From: Trichocoleus sp.
GTDB taxonomy: Bacteria > Cyanobacteriota > Cyanobacteriia > Elainellales > Elainellaceae
Assembly: GCA_036702865.1 (NCBI GenBank)
Contig: DATNQD010000006.1
Location: 62,001-126,000 of the forward strand
DNA: 64,000 nt
Direction: 5' to 3'
Shown: positions 1-6,844 of the stretch, one piece after another
Position numbering within the stretch: position 1 is the first letter of the stretch
How the letters are laid out: each line of letters starts with the position of its first letter
Notes under the pieces: model-generated
The model's input: the letters and a program-made list of their open reading frames with translations, nothing else
Databases searched by the model: none
Told to the model about the DNA's origin: nothing
Translations under genes and position numbers: made by a program

Positions 1-840
1 AATTGGAATCCCTGTTGTTGGACTACCCGTTGTTGGGCTTGTTGTTGGGCTAGTCGTTGGATTCGTTGCACTACCAGTAGAGCTTGTCCGAGGCGGAACT
101 GGCTGAGTGGCGCTTCCGGGTTGAGTAGAACCTGGTGCTGGTACAGGAATTGGAATCCCCGGATTGGGTTGTGGCGTTGTCCCTGAGGGGAGTGTTGGCG
201 AAACAGTTCCATCTGGATTGGGCACAGTTGGCAGCGATGGAACAGGGGGGACTGTGCCAGGTGGCGAAGTGGCTAAAGCAACGAGGTAAGAGATAGGCTG
301 ATCATTAGTCAGGTAAACATGCCCAATTGTGCGTCCGTTGAAGGTGCGTCGCGTCAATCGCCAACCTGGATCAAGCTGAATCTGGACAAACTCGCCAGGA
401 GCCGGCAGCCCGTAGCTTCTGCCGATCGGGATTTGCAGGTTCCGAACGGTGTTTGATGCAGCCACCAGTACCAGATCATTTTGTTGCTTCATGATCCGCA
501 GACTGTAGCGCAGACCCTGATCTTCCCCTGCTGCTCGTAGCGAATATCCATTGCTATCAATGCTTCGTCCACAGATGCCCGTAAAGTCAAATTGCAGCAG
601 CAGCGGTTCGACGATCGTTGGGTTACTGCCGCTCTCATTCCAGCAAGGACGAGAATCTTTTACCTGTTCCAAAATCAAAAGCTGGTAGCCTGTCCGTCCA
701 GCAGGAGCAGCAACCGTCAAGAAGCGATCGCTGTTGATCTCGCTTTGATCAAACTGGGACACTGCCGCTTGACCTGCTTGAGATGTACCTAACAACAGCA
801 ATGTCAGCAGCCAAAATTGCTGCTTAAAAAATCGTTTCAT
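1..840 (-). CDS. DUF3747 family secreted protein (3' end beyond window)
   Basis: The frame is open from an ATG at 838-840 to the window edge, giving 280 codons without a stop, so the C-terminus is missing. Residues 1-25 form a signal peptide (KRFFKQQ, a Leu-rich core, then ASQAGQA-like small residues). The core at about 29-185 has the pattern of the cyanobacterial DUF3747 family: QFDQSEIN, a YQLLILEQ stretch, SRPCW and FDFTGICGRSIDSNGYS (two Cys). From about residue 192 the protein becomes a Pro/Thr/Ser/Gly-rich tail with GIPIP and short PTTS repeats. It is probably exported to the periplasm or cell surface. The biochemical role of DUF3747 is not known to me. Its neighbour at 1046-1579 is divergent. 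Confidence 0.8.
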   Translation of the reverse strand, partial: MKRFFKQQFWLLTLLLLGTSQAGQAAVSQFDQSEINSDRFLTVAAPAGRTGYQLLILEQVKDSRPCWNESGSNPTIVEPLLLQFDFTGICGRSIDSNGYSLRAAGEDQGLRYSLRIMKQQNDLVLVAASNTVRNLQIPIGRSYGLPAPGEFVQIQLDPGWRLTRRTFNGRTIGHVYLTNDQPISYLVALATSPPGTVPPVPSLPTVPNPDGTVSPTLPSGTTPQPNPGIPIPVPAPGSTQPGSATQPVPPRTSSTGSATNPTTSPTTSPTTGSPTTGIPI

Positions 841-1045
841 GATATCTGACCAACCTATGTGTGAAAAGCAAACAAATAGAGGGCGGGGGATTGAGGGCTG
901 TGAGGAATTGCCCCAACGTTAGACAGTAGCCTCCTGACTGGTGCCAATCAAGAGAGTGCCACAATCACGCCAGATCTTATACGGAAATTTTAGAACTGTG
1001 TCTGTAGGGCTTCACCAGTGCATCAACCTTAATAGTCCAAAAATT

Positions 1046-1579
1046 ATGCCCCCGATTCCCCCGTTACATCCAGCGATTTTAATTCAGCCTTGTGCTTATT
1101 CTCCAGTTGATTTATCTTCCGTAGAGCGACAGAATTCTTCTCCCGTCTACATCGATTTTAGCGATCTCTGCTTATTTGAGCAGGTAGAGCAGCAGTATCT
1201 CCAGCAAGGGATTGAACTAGAAGGGGCAATCGCGATTCAGCCTTCTAACCCCTCCTTCCAGACCGATCGCCTCGCCATTATGCCTAACGCAGATCGAACA
1301 GATATTGTGATTCGGTTTCGCGTGCCTCGTCGTCAAGTTCAGGCGATCGTCACAGGTGCAAGAGCCATCAAATTCACTGCTTTTGATACCAATCAGCAGA
1401 TTGCTCAACAAAGTGTTGGTGTCGCTCAATACATGCAACTGCCGCAGTTACCATCCTCCGACTCAAGCCACAAACTCCCACAGCACCAGATCGAGCTGGC
1501 GATCGAAAATCAGCCAATTCACCAGATTCAGGTCAGTTCAGATGCACCGTTTGTGCTGCATCAGCTTATTGTTATGTAA
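1046..1579 (+). CDS. Hypothetical protein, function unknown
   Basis: This 177-residue protein starts at ATG 1046. The frame stays open upstream to a GTG at 941, but the extra 35 residues (MPIKRVPQSRQ...) look less protein-like, so the ATG is preferred; neither start has a clear ribosome-binding site. The sequence has no signal peptide or transmembrane segment. It begins MPPIPPLHPAILIQP and continues with mixed alpha/beta character: YIDFSDLCLFEQVEQQYLQQG, a TDIVIRFRVPRRQV strand and a C-terminal HQIQVSSDAPFVLHQL strand. Codon usage and HIP1 content match the neighbours, which argues for a real gene. I do not recognise a family. A strong terminator lies 115 bases downstream. Confidence 0.6.
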   Translation: MPPIPPLHPAILIQPCAYSPVDLSSVERQNSSPVYIDFSDLCLFEQVEQQYLQQGIELEGAIAIQPSNPSFQTDRLAIMPNADRTDIVIRFRVPRRQVQAIVTGARAIKFTAFDTNQQIAQQSVGVAQYMQLPQLPSSDSSHKLPQHQIELAIENQPIHQIQVSSDAPFVLHQLIVM

Positions 1580-1693
1580 ACGAACGCTGCCATATAGAAA
1601 ATTACTCCGTGAGTAGATCACCCGTTCGGAGGATGGTCGAAGCGAAATTGAATCGCTATCGTTGAAATTACTGATATACCTAAGCAGTTTGTC

Positions 1694-1723
1694 AACCCGG
1701 CAGGAGACTGTCGGGTTTTTGTT
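1694..1723 (+). terminator. Rho-independent terminator
   Basis: AACCCGGCAG (1694-1703), a GAGA tetraloop and CTGTCGGGTT (1708-1717) form a 10-bp stem with one G-U pair, followed by a T run. It lies downstream of the hypothetical gene ending at 1579 and would end its transcript. Confidence 0.8.
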
Positions 1724-2011
1724 ATTTAAAACCTGTGCAAGAGATAAAGAAGACTCTAGACGAATGCACCCTCTGCCGCAGCAGAACCTGGAGTTAGTCA
1801 GGTAATGAGTCAGGGCGATCGGTTGCAGGCATGAGATAGCTTGTAAAGTGTAGAACAAGTGCTCATTTGATGCCTGTTCCTTTGCACCCGTCCCCTACTG
1901 AAATCTAGAGCCTCCAAGCCAGCACCCTAAAACTCGCAACTCGGATGAACTTCTTTGACGTAAGCGATCGAAATTTGTTTCCGAGTTCATTTCAGTTTTT
2001 GAAACCAAACT
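1724..2011. other. Intergenic region, no gene seen
   Basis: This stretch lies between the + strand terminator and the terminator of the nuclease gene that reads in from the right. I see no convincing open frame, RNA gene or repeat in it. Only HIP1-like GCGATCG sites stand out. Confidence 0.4.
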
Positions 2012-2074
2012 AAAAAACTCCAGATCATGGGCTGTGTGAGATAGCGGAACCTTCGGTTAGCCTGAGTTCTGGAG
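2012..2074 (-). terminator. Probable terminator of the nuclease gene
   Basis: On the minus strand CTCCAGA (2074-2068) pairs with TCTGGAG (2024-2018), directly followed by six T residues (2017-2012). The 43-nt loop contains a smaller AACC/GGTT hairpin. Position and tail fit termination of the gene ending at 2097. The long loop makes this less certain than a textbook terminator. Confidence 0.5.
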
Positions 2075-2096
2075 CTTTAAAGCGTTGTGGCGGTAA

Positions 2097-2891
2097 TTAT
2101 ATGCTTAAGACAAGCTGCAATCCCTTTTGAGGACGAGCATCACTGGGCAACGGCTCAGGGTCGGATTTCATCGCTGGACAGTACCGCGCATAAGCACAAC
2201 GGTTGCACTGATCACCCGGAAAAGGATGCCAACGCTGATCGCGCCGAAGTTCTACTGCCAAGTCGCCAATCAGTTCTTGAACCCGCTGACGTTGATTTGG
2301 CGTGGCTTCAAAGCAGATTTTTTCGCCTGTTCGTAAATAAAGTAGGCTCATTTGCTTCAGTCCACGCTGATAGCGCTGTTCCAACGCGAGGTAGTAAAGC
2401 CCAATTTGTAGATCGATCTCATCTGACTCGGAATAATCAACTTCTTTGGCAGACTTATAGTCGATTAGTTCTAGCCCATCCTCCAGATAGTCGATCCGAT
2501 CGTACCGTCCAGTTAAGATAAACTCTAAATTCTCTACCCGTAGCGTTCCTTGAATTCTGCCTTCTACTGCTACAGGCTTTCGCATGGAGGATTGAGTGGC
2601 AATGAAAGACTGGTAGTATCGTCGCAGGATCGATCGTCCCTCAACAATTTGGCTGGGTGACAAATCGTTAACTTGCTGATTCCAGCAGTGATCAATCCAA
2701 TCTACGCCAGGGATAGGGTCTTGGTAGTGCCAATCTTGATAAATTTGAGCCAAAGCTTGGTGTAGCGATGTCCCTAGAACGGTTGAACCGAAGAAGGATG
2801 CTCCTTCAACCCGTCGCTCATAGCGAAAATAGTAGGCACGAGGACAGCGATAGTACGTTTGCAGCTTGGCAGCGGAGAGAAGGTAAGACAT
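2097..2891 (-). CDS. PD-(D/E)XK nuclease, RecB/Cas4-like, Fe-S cluster type
   Basis: This 264-residue protein starts at ATG 2891; an in-frame upstream ATG at 2960 would add 23 non-conserved residues. The nuclease signature is visible: SLHQAL (His44), the GRYDRID motif (Asp131/134) and ELIDYKSAK (Asp144, Lys146), as in the RecB C-terminal/AddB/Cas4 nuclease fold. One Cys in YRCPRAY (residue 16) plus three in the C-terminal CNRCAYARYC block (229, 232, 238) match the four-Cys 4Fe-4S pattern of AddB and Cas4. It probably cuts or resects DNA in repair. No cas1/cas2 gene or CRISPR repeat is present here, so a CRISPR role is not supported. It stands alone, with its own terminator. Confidence 0.85.
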   Translation of the reverse strand: MSYLLSAAKLQTYYRCPRAYYFRYERRVEGASFFGSTVLGTSLHQALAQIYQDWHYQDPIPGVDWIDHCWNQQVNDLSPSQIVEGRSILRRYYQSFIATQSSMRKPVAVEGRIQGTLRVENLEFILTGRYDRIDYLEDGLELIDYKSAKEVDYSESDEIDLQIGLYYLALEQRYQRGLKQMSLLYLRTGEKICFEATPNQRQRVQELIGDLAVELRRDQRWHPFPGDQCNRCAYARYCPAMKSDPEPLPSDARPQKGLQLVLSI

Positions 2892-3201
2892 GATGTATGA
2901 CCACCAGGTGAGGAGATAGCACCCACAGATGAGGATCCATGGGTGCGGTCTGTCGGGCATGACGCCTTTATGATGACACTAGATATAGGATTCGGCTAGG
3001 TTCCTTTGTATTAGTCTTCCCTATATATAGCGTGGCAAGAGTTAGGCGATCGAGGAAAAGCATCAGCAGTGCGCCTTGGAGCGATTGGCGGTTTTTGAAA
3101 CTTAGCAGTCGAACTCAATTATTTCTCAACTAGAACAGCTTGGGCTGAGCAGAACCAGTTGCTATGATGCTTTTCATCTCTGCAATCCAATCGAGCCAGC
3201 T
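2892..3201. other. Divergent intergenic region (nuclease / phosphoribosyltransferase)
   Basis: About 310 bases separate two divergent start codons, so promoters for both genes must lie here. It holds an AT-rich patch (CCTATATATAGCG near 3020) and one HIP1-like site. No open frame or RNA structure is convincing. Confidence 0.4.
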
Positions 3202-3717
3202 ATGCCAGATCTCTACGTTTCCTGGTCAGACTATCATCAACAAATTGAGCAGCTTGCCCTCAAGATCTATCAGTCCAATTGGAAATTTAACCAGATTATC
3301 TGTCTTGCCAGGGGTGGCTTACGCGTCGGTGATATTCTCTCGCGTATTTTTGACCAACCTTTAGCAATTCTCTCAACTGCCTCTTACGGTGGCGAGAATA
3401 ATCAGGTACGCAGCTCGATCATCTTTTCCCATGATTTGACCATGACAACTGCAAATCTGGGCAGCCATATCCTTTTGGTTGATGATCTCGTGGATTCGGG
3501 AACAAGCCTCAAGAAAACTTATAGCTGGCTCGATCGCAAATACGGCTTTTACATTGAAGAAATCCGCAGCGCCGTTCTCTGGTACAAAGCCTGCTCGGTC
3601 ATCGCGCCTGATTATTACGTCGATTATTTGGATAACAACCCCTGGATTCACCAACCGTTTGAGCTGTATGAGCAGATGGATCCAGCAGATCTAGAGAGGA
3701 GATTGCAGGAAGGATAA
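3202..3717 (+). CDS. Phosphoribosyltransferase (xanthine/guanine-type)
   Basis: This 171-residue enzyme starts at ATG 3202. The PRPP-binding signature ILLVDDLVDSGTS (about residues 90-102) and the upstream CLARGGLRVGD loop (34-44) identify a type I phosphoribosyltransferase. The length and the ARGG/VDDLVDSG arrangement resemble xanthine-guanine phosphoribosyltransferases in purine salvage, which transfer ribose-5-phosphate from PRPP to a purine base. The exact base is not decided by the sequence. It is cytoplasmic, with no signal or membrane segment. The alcohol dehydrogenase gene follows about 60 bases later on the same strand, possibly co-transcribed. Confidence 0.85.
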   Translation: MPDLYVSWSDYHQQIEQLALKIYQSNWKFNQIICLARGGLRVGDILSRIFDQPLAILSTASYGGENNQVRSSIIFSHDLTMTTANLGSHILLVDDLVDSGTSLKKTYSWLDRKYGFYIEEIRSAVLWYKACSVIAPDYYVDYLDNNPWIHQPFELYEQMDPADLERRLQEG

Positions 3718-3781
3718 GGGATGAAAAAGGGGGAACAGAATCCTTTAAGATCAGGGAGTTTCGTCTCTGGAGTTGGAGATT

Positions 3782-4849
3782 GTGCTAGCAGCAGTACTGT
3801 ATGGGCAAGAGGATTTGCGCCTGGAGACAGTGACAGATCCAAGCCCTGCGCCTGGGGAAGTGGTGATTCGGGTGGGTGCAGCGACGACCTGCGGTACTGA
3901 TTTGAAAGTCTGGCGGCGGGGCGGTCATGCACGGATGTTGAAGCCCCCAACACTGTTTGGGCATGAAGCAGCAGGAGAAATTGTGGCGATTGGCTCTGGG
4001 GTGACGGGCTGGCAAATTGGCGATCGCGTTGTTGCAAATAATTCTGCCCCCTGTATGGCGTGCTTTTTCTGCAAGAAGCAGGAATATTCGCTCTGTACCG
4101 ATCTTTGCTTCAATAACGGCACGTTTGCGGAGTATCTAAAAATCCCGGCACCAATCGTTCAGCACAATCTGTTGCGAATTCCGGAAGGATTACCAGATGC
4201 AATGGCATCGATGACAGAACCACTTGCCTGCGTGCTGCATGGAGTGGCTCGCTCAAATGTGAAACCAAACGATCGGGTGGTCGTGATTGGGGATGGGGCG
4301 ATCGGGCTGATGTTCGTTGCAGCATTGGCGCTGGGGTATCCAACAGAAAGAGGATGCAGAGACGAAGCAAGACCTCAGGTGTTTTTGTTTGGGGGGAGTG
4401 ACGAGCGACTGAGGGTCGGAGAGCAATTTGGAGCAGTAAAGACGTTTAATCATCGACAAGTGACAGATATCCCCTCAGTGGTAAAAGACCTGACCGACGG
4501 GTGGGGAGCCGATATTGTGATTGAAGCGACAGGATCACCGCAAGTGTGGGAGACAGCGATCGCTTGTGCGCGTCCGGGAGCAACGGTGAACTTGTTTGGA
4601 GGTTGTCCGCGAGATACAACAATTACCGTCAGCACAGAGCAACTGCACTACAGCGAACTAACCCTGAAGGGAGTGTTTCACAATACGCCCTTTTATGTGC
4701 GAGAAGCACTAGATCTGCTGACGAGCTGGGTTTTGCCGCTGGAGCTGATGATTAGCGATCGGCAGCCGCTCAAGAACCTAGAGCAGGTATTTTATGAGAT
4801 GCGCGATCGAAAGGTGATTAAGGTAGCGATCGAGCCTGGTTTGGGGTAA
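3782..4849 (+). CDS. Zinc-dependent alcohol dehydrogenase family protein
   Basis: This medium-chain dehydrogenase of about 355 residues starts at GTG 3782 (MLAAVLYGQEDLRLE), which has a GGAG 9-12 bases upstream; a TTG at 3773 is also possible. Catalytic zinc ligands are visible in TTCGTDLK (Cys37) and FGHE (His61-Glu62). Four structural-zinc cysteines lie in CMACFFC plus LC (91, 94, 97, 105). The Rossmann motif is VIGDGAIG (about 170-175). It should oxidise or reduce an alcohol, polyol or aldehyde with NAD(P); the substrate is unknown. One oddity is a charged stretch (PTERGCRDEAR, about 187-197) between the first Rossmann helix and the next strand, where relatives usually have a short turn. 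Its DNA is purine-rich. Confidence 0.85.
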   Translation: MLAAVLYGQEDLRLETVTDPSPAPGEVVIRVGAATTCGTDLKVWRRGGHARMLKPPTLFGHEAAGEIVAIGSGVTGWQIGDRVVANNSAPCMACFFCKKQEYSLCTDLCFNNGTFAEYLKIPAPIVQHNLLRIPEGLPDAMASMTEPLACVLHGVARSNVKPNDRVVVIGDGAIGLMFVAALALGYPTERGCRDEARPQVFLFGGSDERLRVGEQFGAVKTFNHRQVTDIPSVVKDLTDGWGADIVIEATGSPQVWETAIACARPGATVNLFGGCPRDTTITVSTEQLHYSELTLKGVFHNTPFYVREALDLLTSWVLPLELMISDRQPLKNLEQVFYEMRDRKVIKVAIEPGLG

Positions 4850-4967
4850 TTGATGATAGGGTGGACTGCATCTTCAGAAGGTATTCGGAGATATCTAATC
4901 AAAGTAGGCAGAGAAGACGATTCAGGGAAAACTTTGCGCCTTTTCAGGCATTCTTTCAAGTCGAAAC

Positions 4968-6719
4968 CTATAGTTTTTCTGTGTTCAAGAGTTTGGTAAA
5001 GTTGCGTTTCGCTTTGTAGGTCTTGCCTAGATGTTCTCGATATTGCTCAAACTGTGATTGCAGCCCTAACCGCAGCATCAATGTTTTGACTTTTTTCAAG
5101 AACTCGATCGCCTGGGCATAGGCGCTGTTGTTCGTTTGCTGAATCAGCGGCTCAATTTCATTCATGTAGAGTGAAAGCGAGTCTTCAGGATGGTCTTGTT
5201 GCCGTAAGTCTGCTAACTTCAGCCAGAGTTGTTTAGAGCATTGACCCTTTTGTGCCTCTTGCCACGCCAACTCAATTTCACCTTCCCAAATAAAGACCTC
5301 GACCAACAGAGAATGATCGCGGTAGGTGAAAGCAAGCACTCCCTGTTTCTGCTGTTTGGCTCGCTCAATCTGCTGCCGGATATGGTCGATCGCTTTTTCG
5401 CGCCATTTTGCCCACTGCTTGCCGCGATCGGCTTCTGTTTTCAAGTGCTGATAGCTTTGGAGCGTCGGACGTTCCGTGAACATCGACCAAACGATCGCCA
5501 TTGCGTCATTAAAGCGTCCTTGCTGCTGGTATCGCTCCACCACAAAATCTTGCAGACGCGAATCGGGTCGATCGGAAAATGCTTTTAGCCCTTCCTCTGC
5601 CCAGTGCAAAGCGCGATCGGGCTGTTTGGCTTCCTCATAGAGTTGGGCAATTTGCAAATAGGTGTAAGCCTTCGACAGGTCGCGTCGTTTTACTGCCACG
5701 ATCGCCTCTACGTCGCCGGTTTGCCGAGCAAGCTGCTCCATAATGTTGGTAAGTCGCCATCGTTTGCTGTTAAAGCCGCTGCGCTGACTGGGAGTAAGGG
5801 TCGGTTGCTCTGCCCAATCTGCTTCTGCCAGTTGTCGATAGCGATCGATCCCTGTTTTGCCTAAGATTTCGGCATAGGTATTCACAGCTCCGTAGAACGT
5901 ATCAAATTCTGCGTTCATTTCAAGCTCATAGAGCCGTTCAGCCAGCGCGATCGGGTCAGGTTTGGCTTGCTGACAGGCTTCATAATGCAGCTTTTGCATC
6001 TGCTCCAAAACACTGCCAACCTCGCCGTTGGAGTCATCCACGGAGCCGAGTGCGTCTTCCAGCAAGGGAACTGCATATTCACAGAGTTGGACTACTGCTT
6101 CTCCATGCCCCTGCTCAATTAATGGAGCGATCGAGTCTAGTACGTGCTCAATGCCGCTGGCATAGCTTCCGGCTTCGCCATAGTCCACAAAGCCACGATG
6201 AGAAATCGCACTTTTTAAGGCACGTTGAAAAGTCTTGAGGTCAATACCCTGCGGTTGAGCAGCAGCGACTTTCATCAACAGTTGTTCCCGCCACTCTGCA
6301 TCTTTCATGGCTCGATCGAGAATGAGCTTGACTAGCGCCGATCGTTCTTGCTGTTCCAGATAGTGCTGGACATCCTGCATTGTTGTCACAGCAGACTTTG
6401 CGCCTTTCCGTTTTTTCGCACCAGAACTGGGTGGATTGGCTAACCAGGCTAAGCCCACCGCAACACAATGTTTGCAAAACCAGCCCTCAATTCCAACTGG
6501 GCAATCACACTGATACGCCAATTGGTTGCCATCCTCAATCCAAAATTCCACCTCGTAGGTTTCTGTCCCTTCTACCTGAGCCGCAACCACTTCTTGATGT
6601 TCAGCCAGCGAACGAACCTGCCCTTGCTGGAAATAGGCTTCACCTCGCTGATAGGAGCGATCGTCTGCCAAAACATGTAGTTGATCTATCGTGAGAAGAC
6701 GCGCAAAAGGGGATGGCAT
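4968..6719 (-). CDS. SWIM zinc-finger protein
   Basis: This 583-residue protein starts at ATG 6719 (MPSPFARLL); an ATG at 6737 would add six residues. The N-terminal SWIM zinc finger is clear: CDCPVGIEGWFCKHC, with Cys71, Cys73, Cys82 and His84 as the CxCxnCxH ligands. It is preceded by the usual RGEAYFQQGQV segment. The rest is helical and looks like degenerate TPR/HEAT-type repeats rich in Trp, Ala and Gln (CEYAVPLLEDALG, YLQIAQLYEEAKQPDRALHWAEEGL). SWIM fingers bind DNA or proteins. The start is only 125 bases from the divergent TerB-ATPase-helicase operon, so a shared regulatory region and a joint role are likely. No enzymatic motif is seen. Confidence 0.85.
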   Translation of the reverse strand: MPSPFARLLTIDQLHVLADDRSYQRGEAYFQQGQVRSLAEHQEVVAAQVEGTETYEVEFWIEDGNQLAYQCDCPVGIEGWFCKHCVAVGLAWLANPPSSGAKKRKGAKSAVTTMQDVQHYLEQQERSALVKLILDRAMKDAEWREQLLMKVAAAQPQGIDLKTFQRALKSAISHRGFVDYGEAGSYASGIEHVLDSIAPLIEQGHGEAVVQLCEYAVPLLEDALGSVDDSNGEVGSVLEQMQKLHYEACQQAKPDPIALAERLYELEMNAEFDTFYGAVNTYAEILGKTGIDRYRQLAEADWAEQPTLTPSQRSGFNSKRWRLTNIMEQLARQTGDVEAIVAVKRRDLSKAYTYLQIAQLYEEAKQPDRALHWAEEGLKAFSDRPDSRLQDFVVERYQQQGRFNDAMAIVWSMFTERPTLQSYQHLKTEADRGKQWAKWREKAIDHIRQQIERAKQQKQGVLAFTYRDHSLLVEVFIWEGEIELAWQEAQKGQCSKQLWLKLADLRQQDHPEDSLSLYMNEIEPLIQQTNNSAYAQAIEFLKKVKTLMLRLGLQSQFEQYREHLGKTYKAKRNFTKLLNTEKL

Positions 6720-6844
6720 GATGGCAATAAATGACAATAAATGGATAGAAATGGCTAGATCTCAGAATGCTATCTCTGCTTTTAGGATAAAACGGTACAC
6801 TGAATCAAATTGCAGTTCAAAACCTTAGCGTTTCAGTTCTCCCA
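6720..6844. promoter_or_regulatory. Divergent promoter region, SWIM gene / TerB operon
   Basis: These 125 bases lie between the two divergent start codons and must carry promoters for both transcripts. A TACACT hexamer near 6794 could be a -10 box for the TerB side, but no good -35 is seen. Confidence 0.4.

Noticed and set aside
2097-2891. CRISPR-associated Cas4
   Set aside because: No repeats, cas1 or cas2 nearby; the four-Cys nuclease pattern also fits AddB-type repair nucleases.
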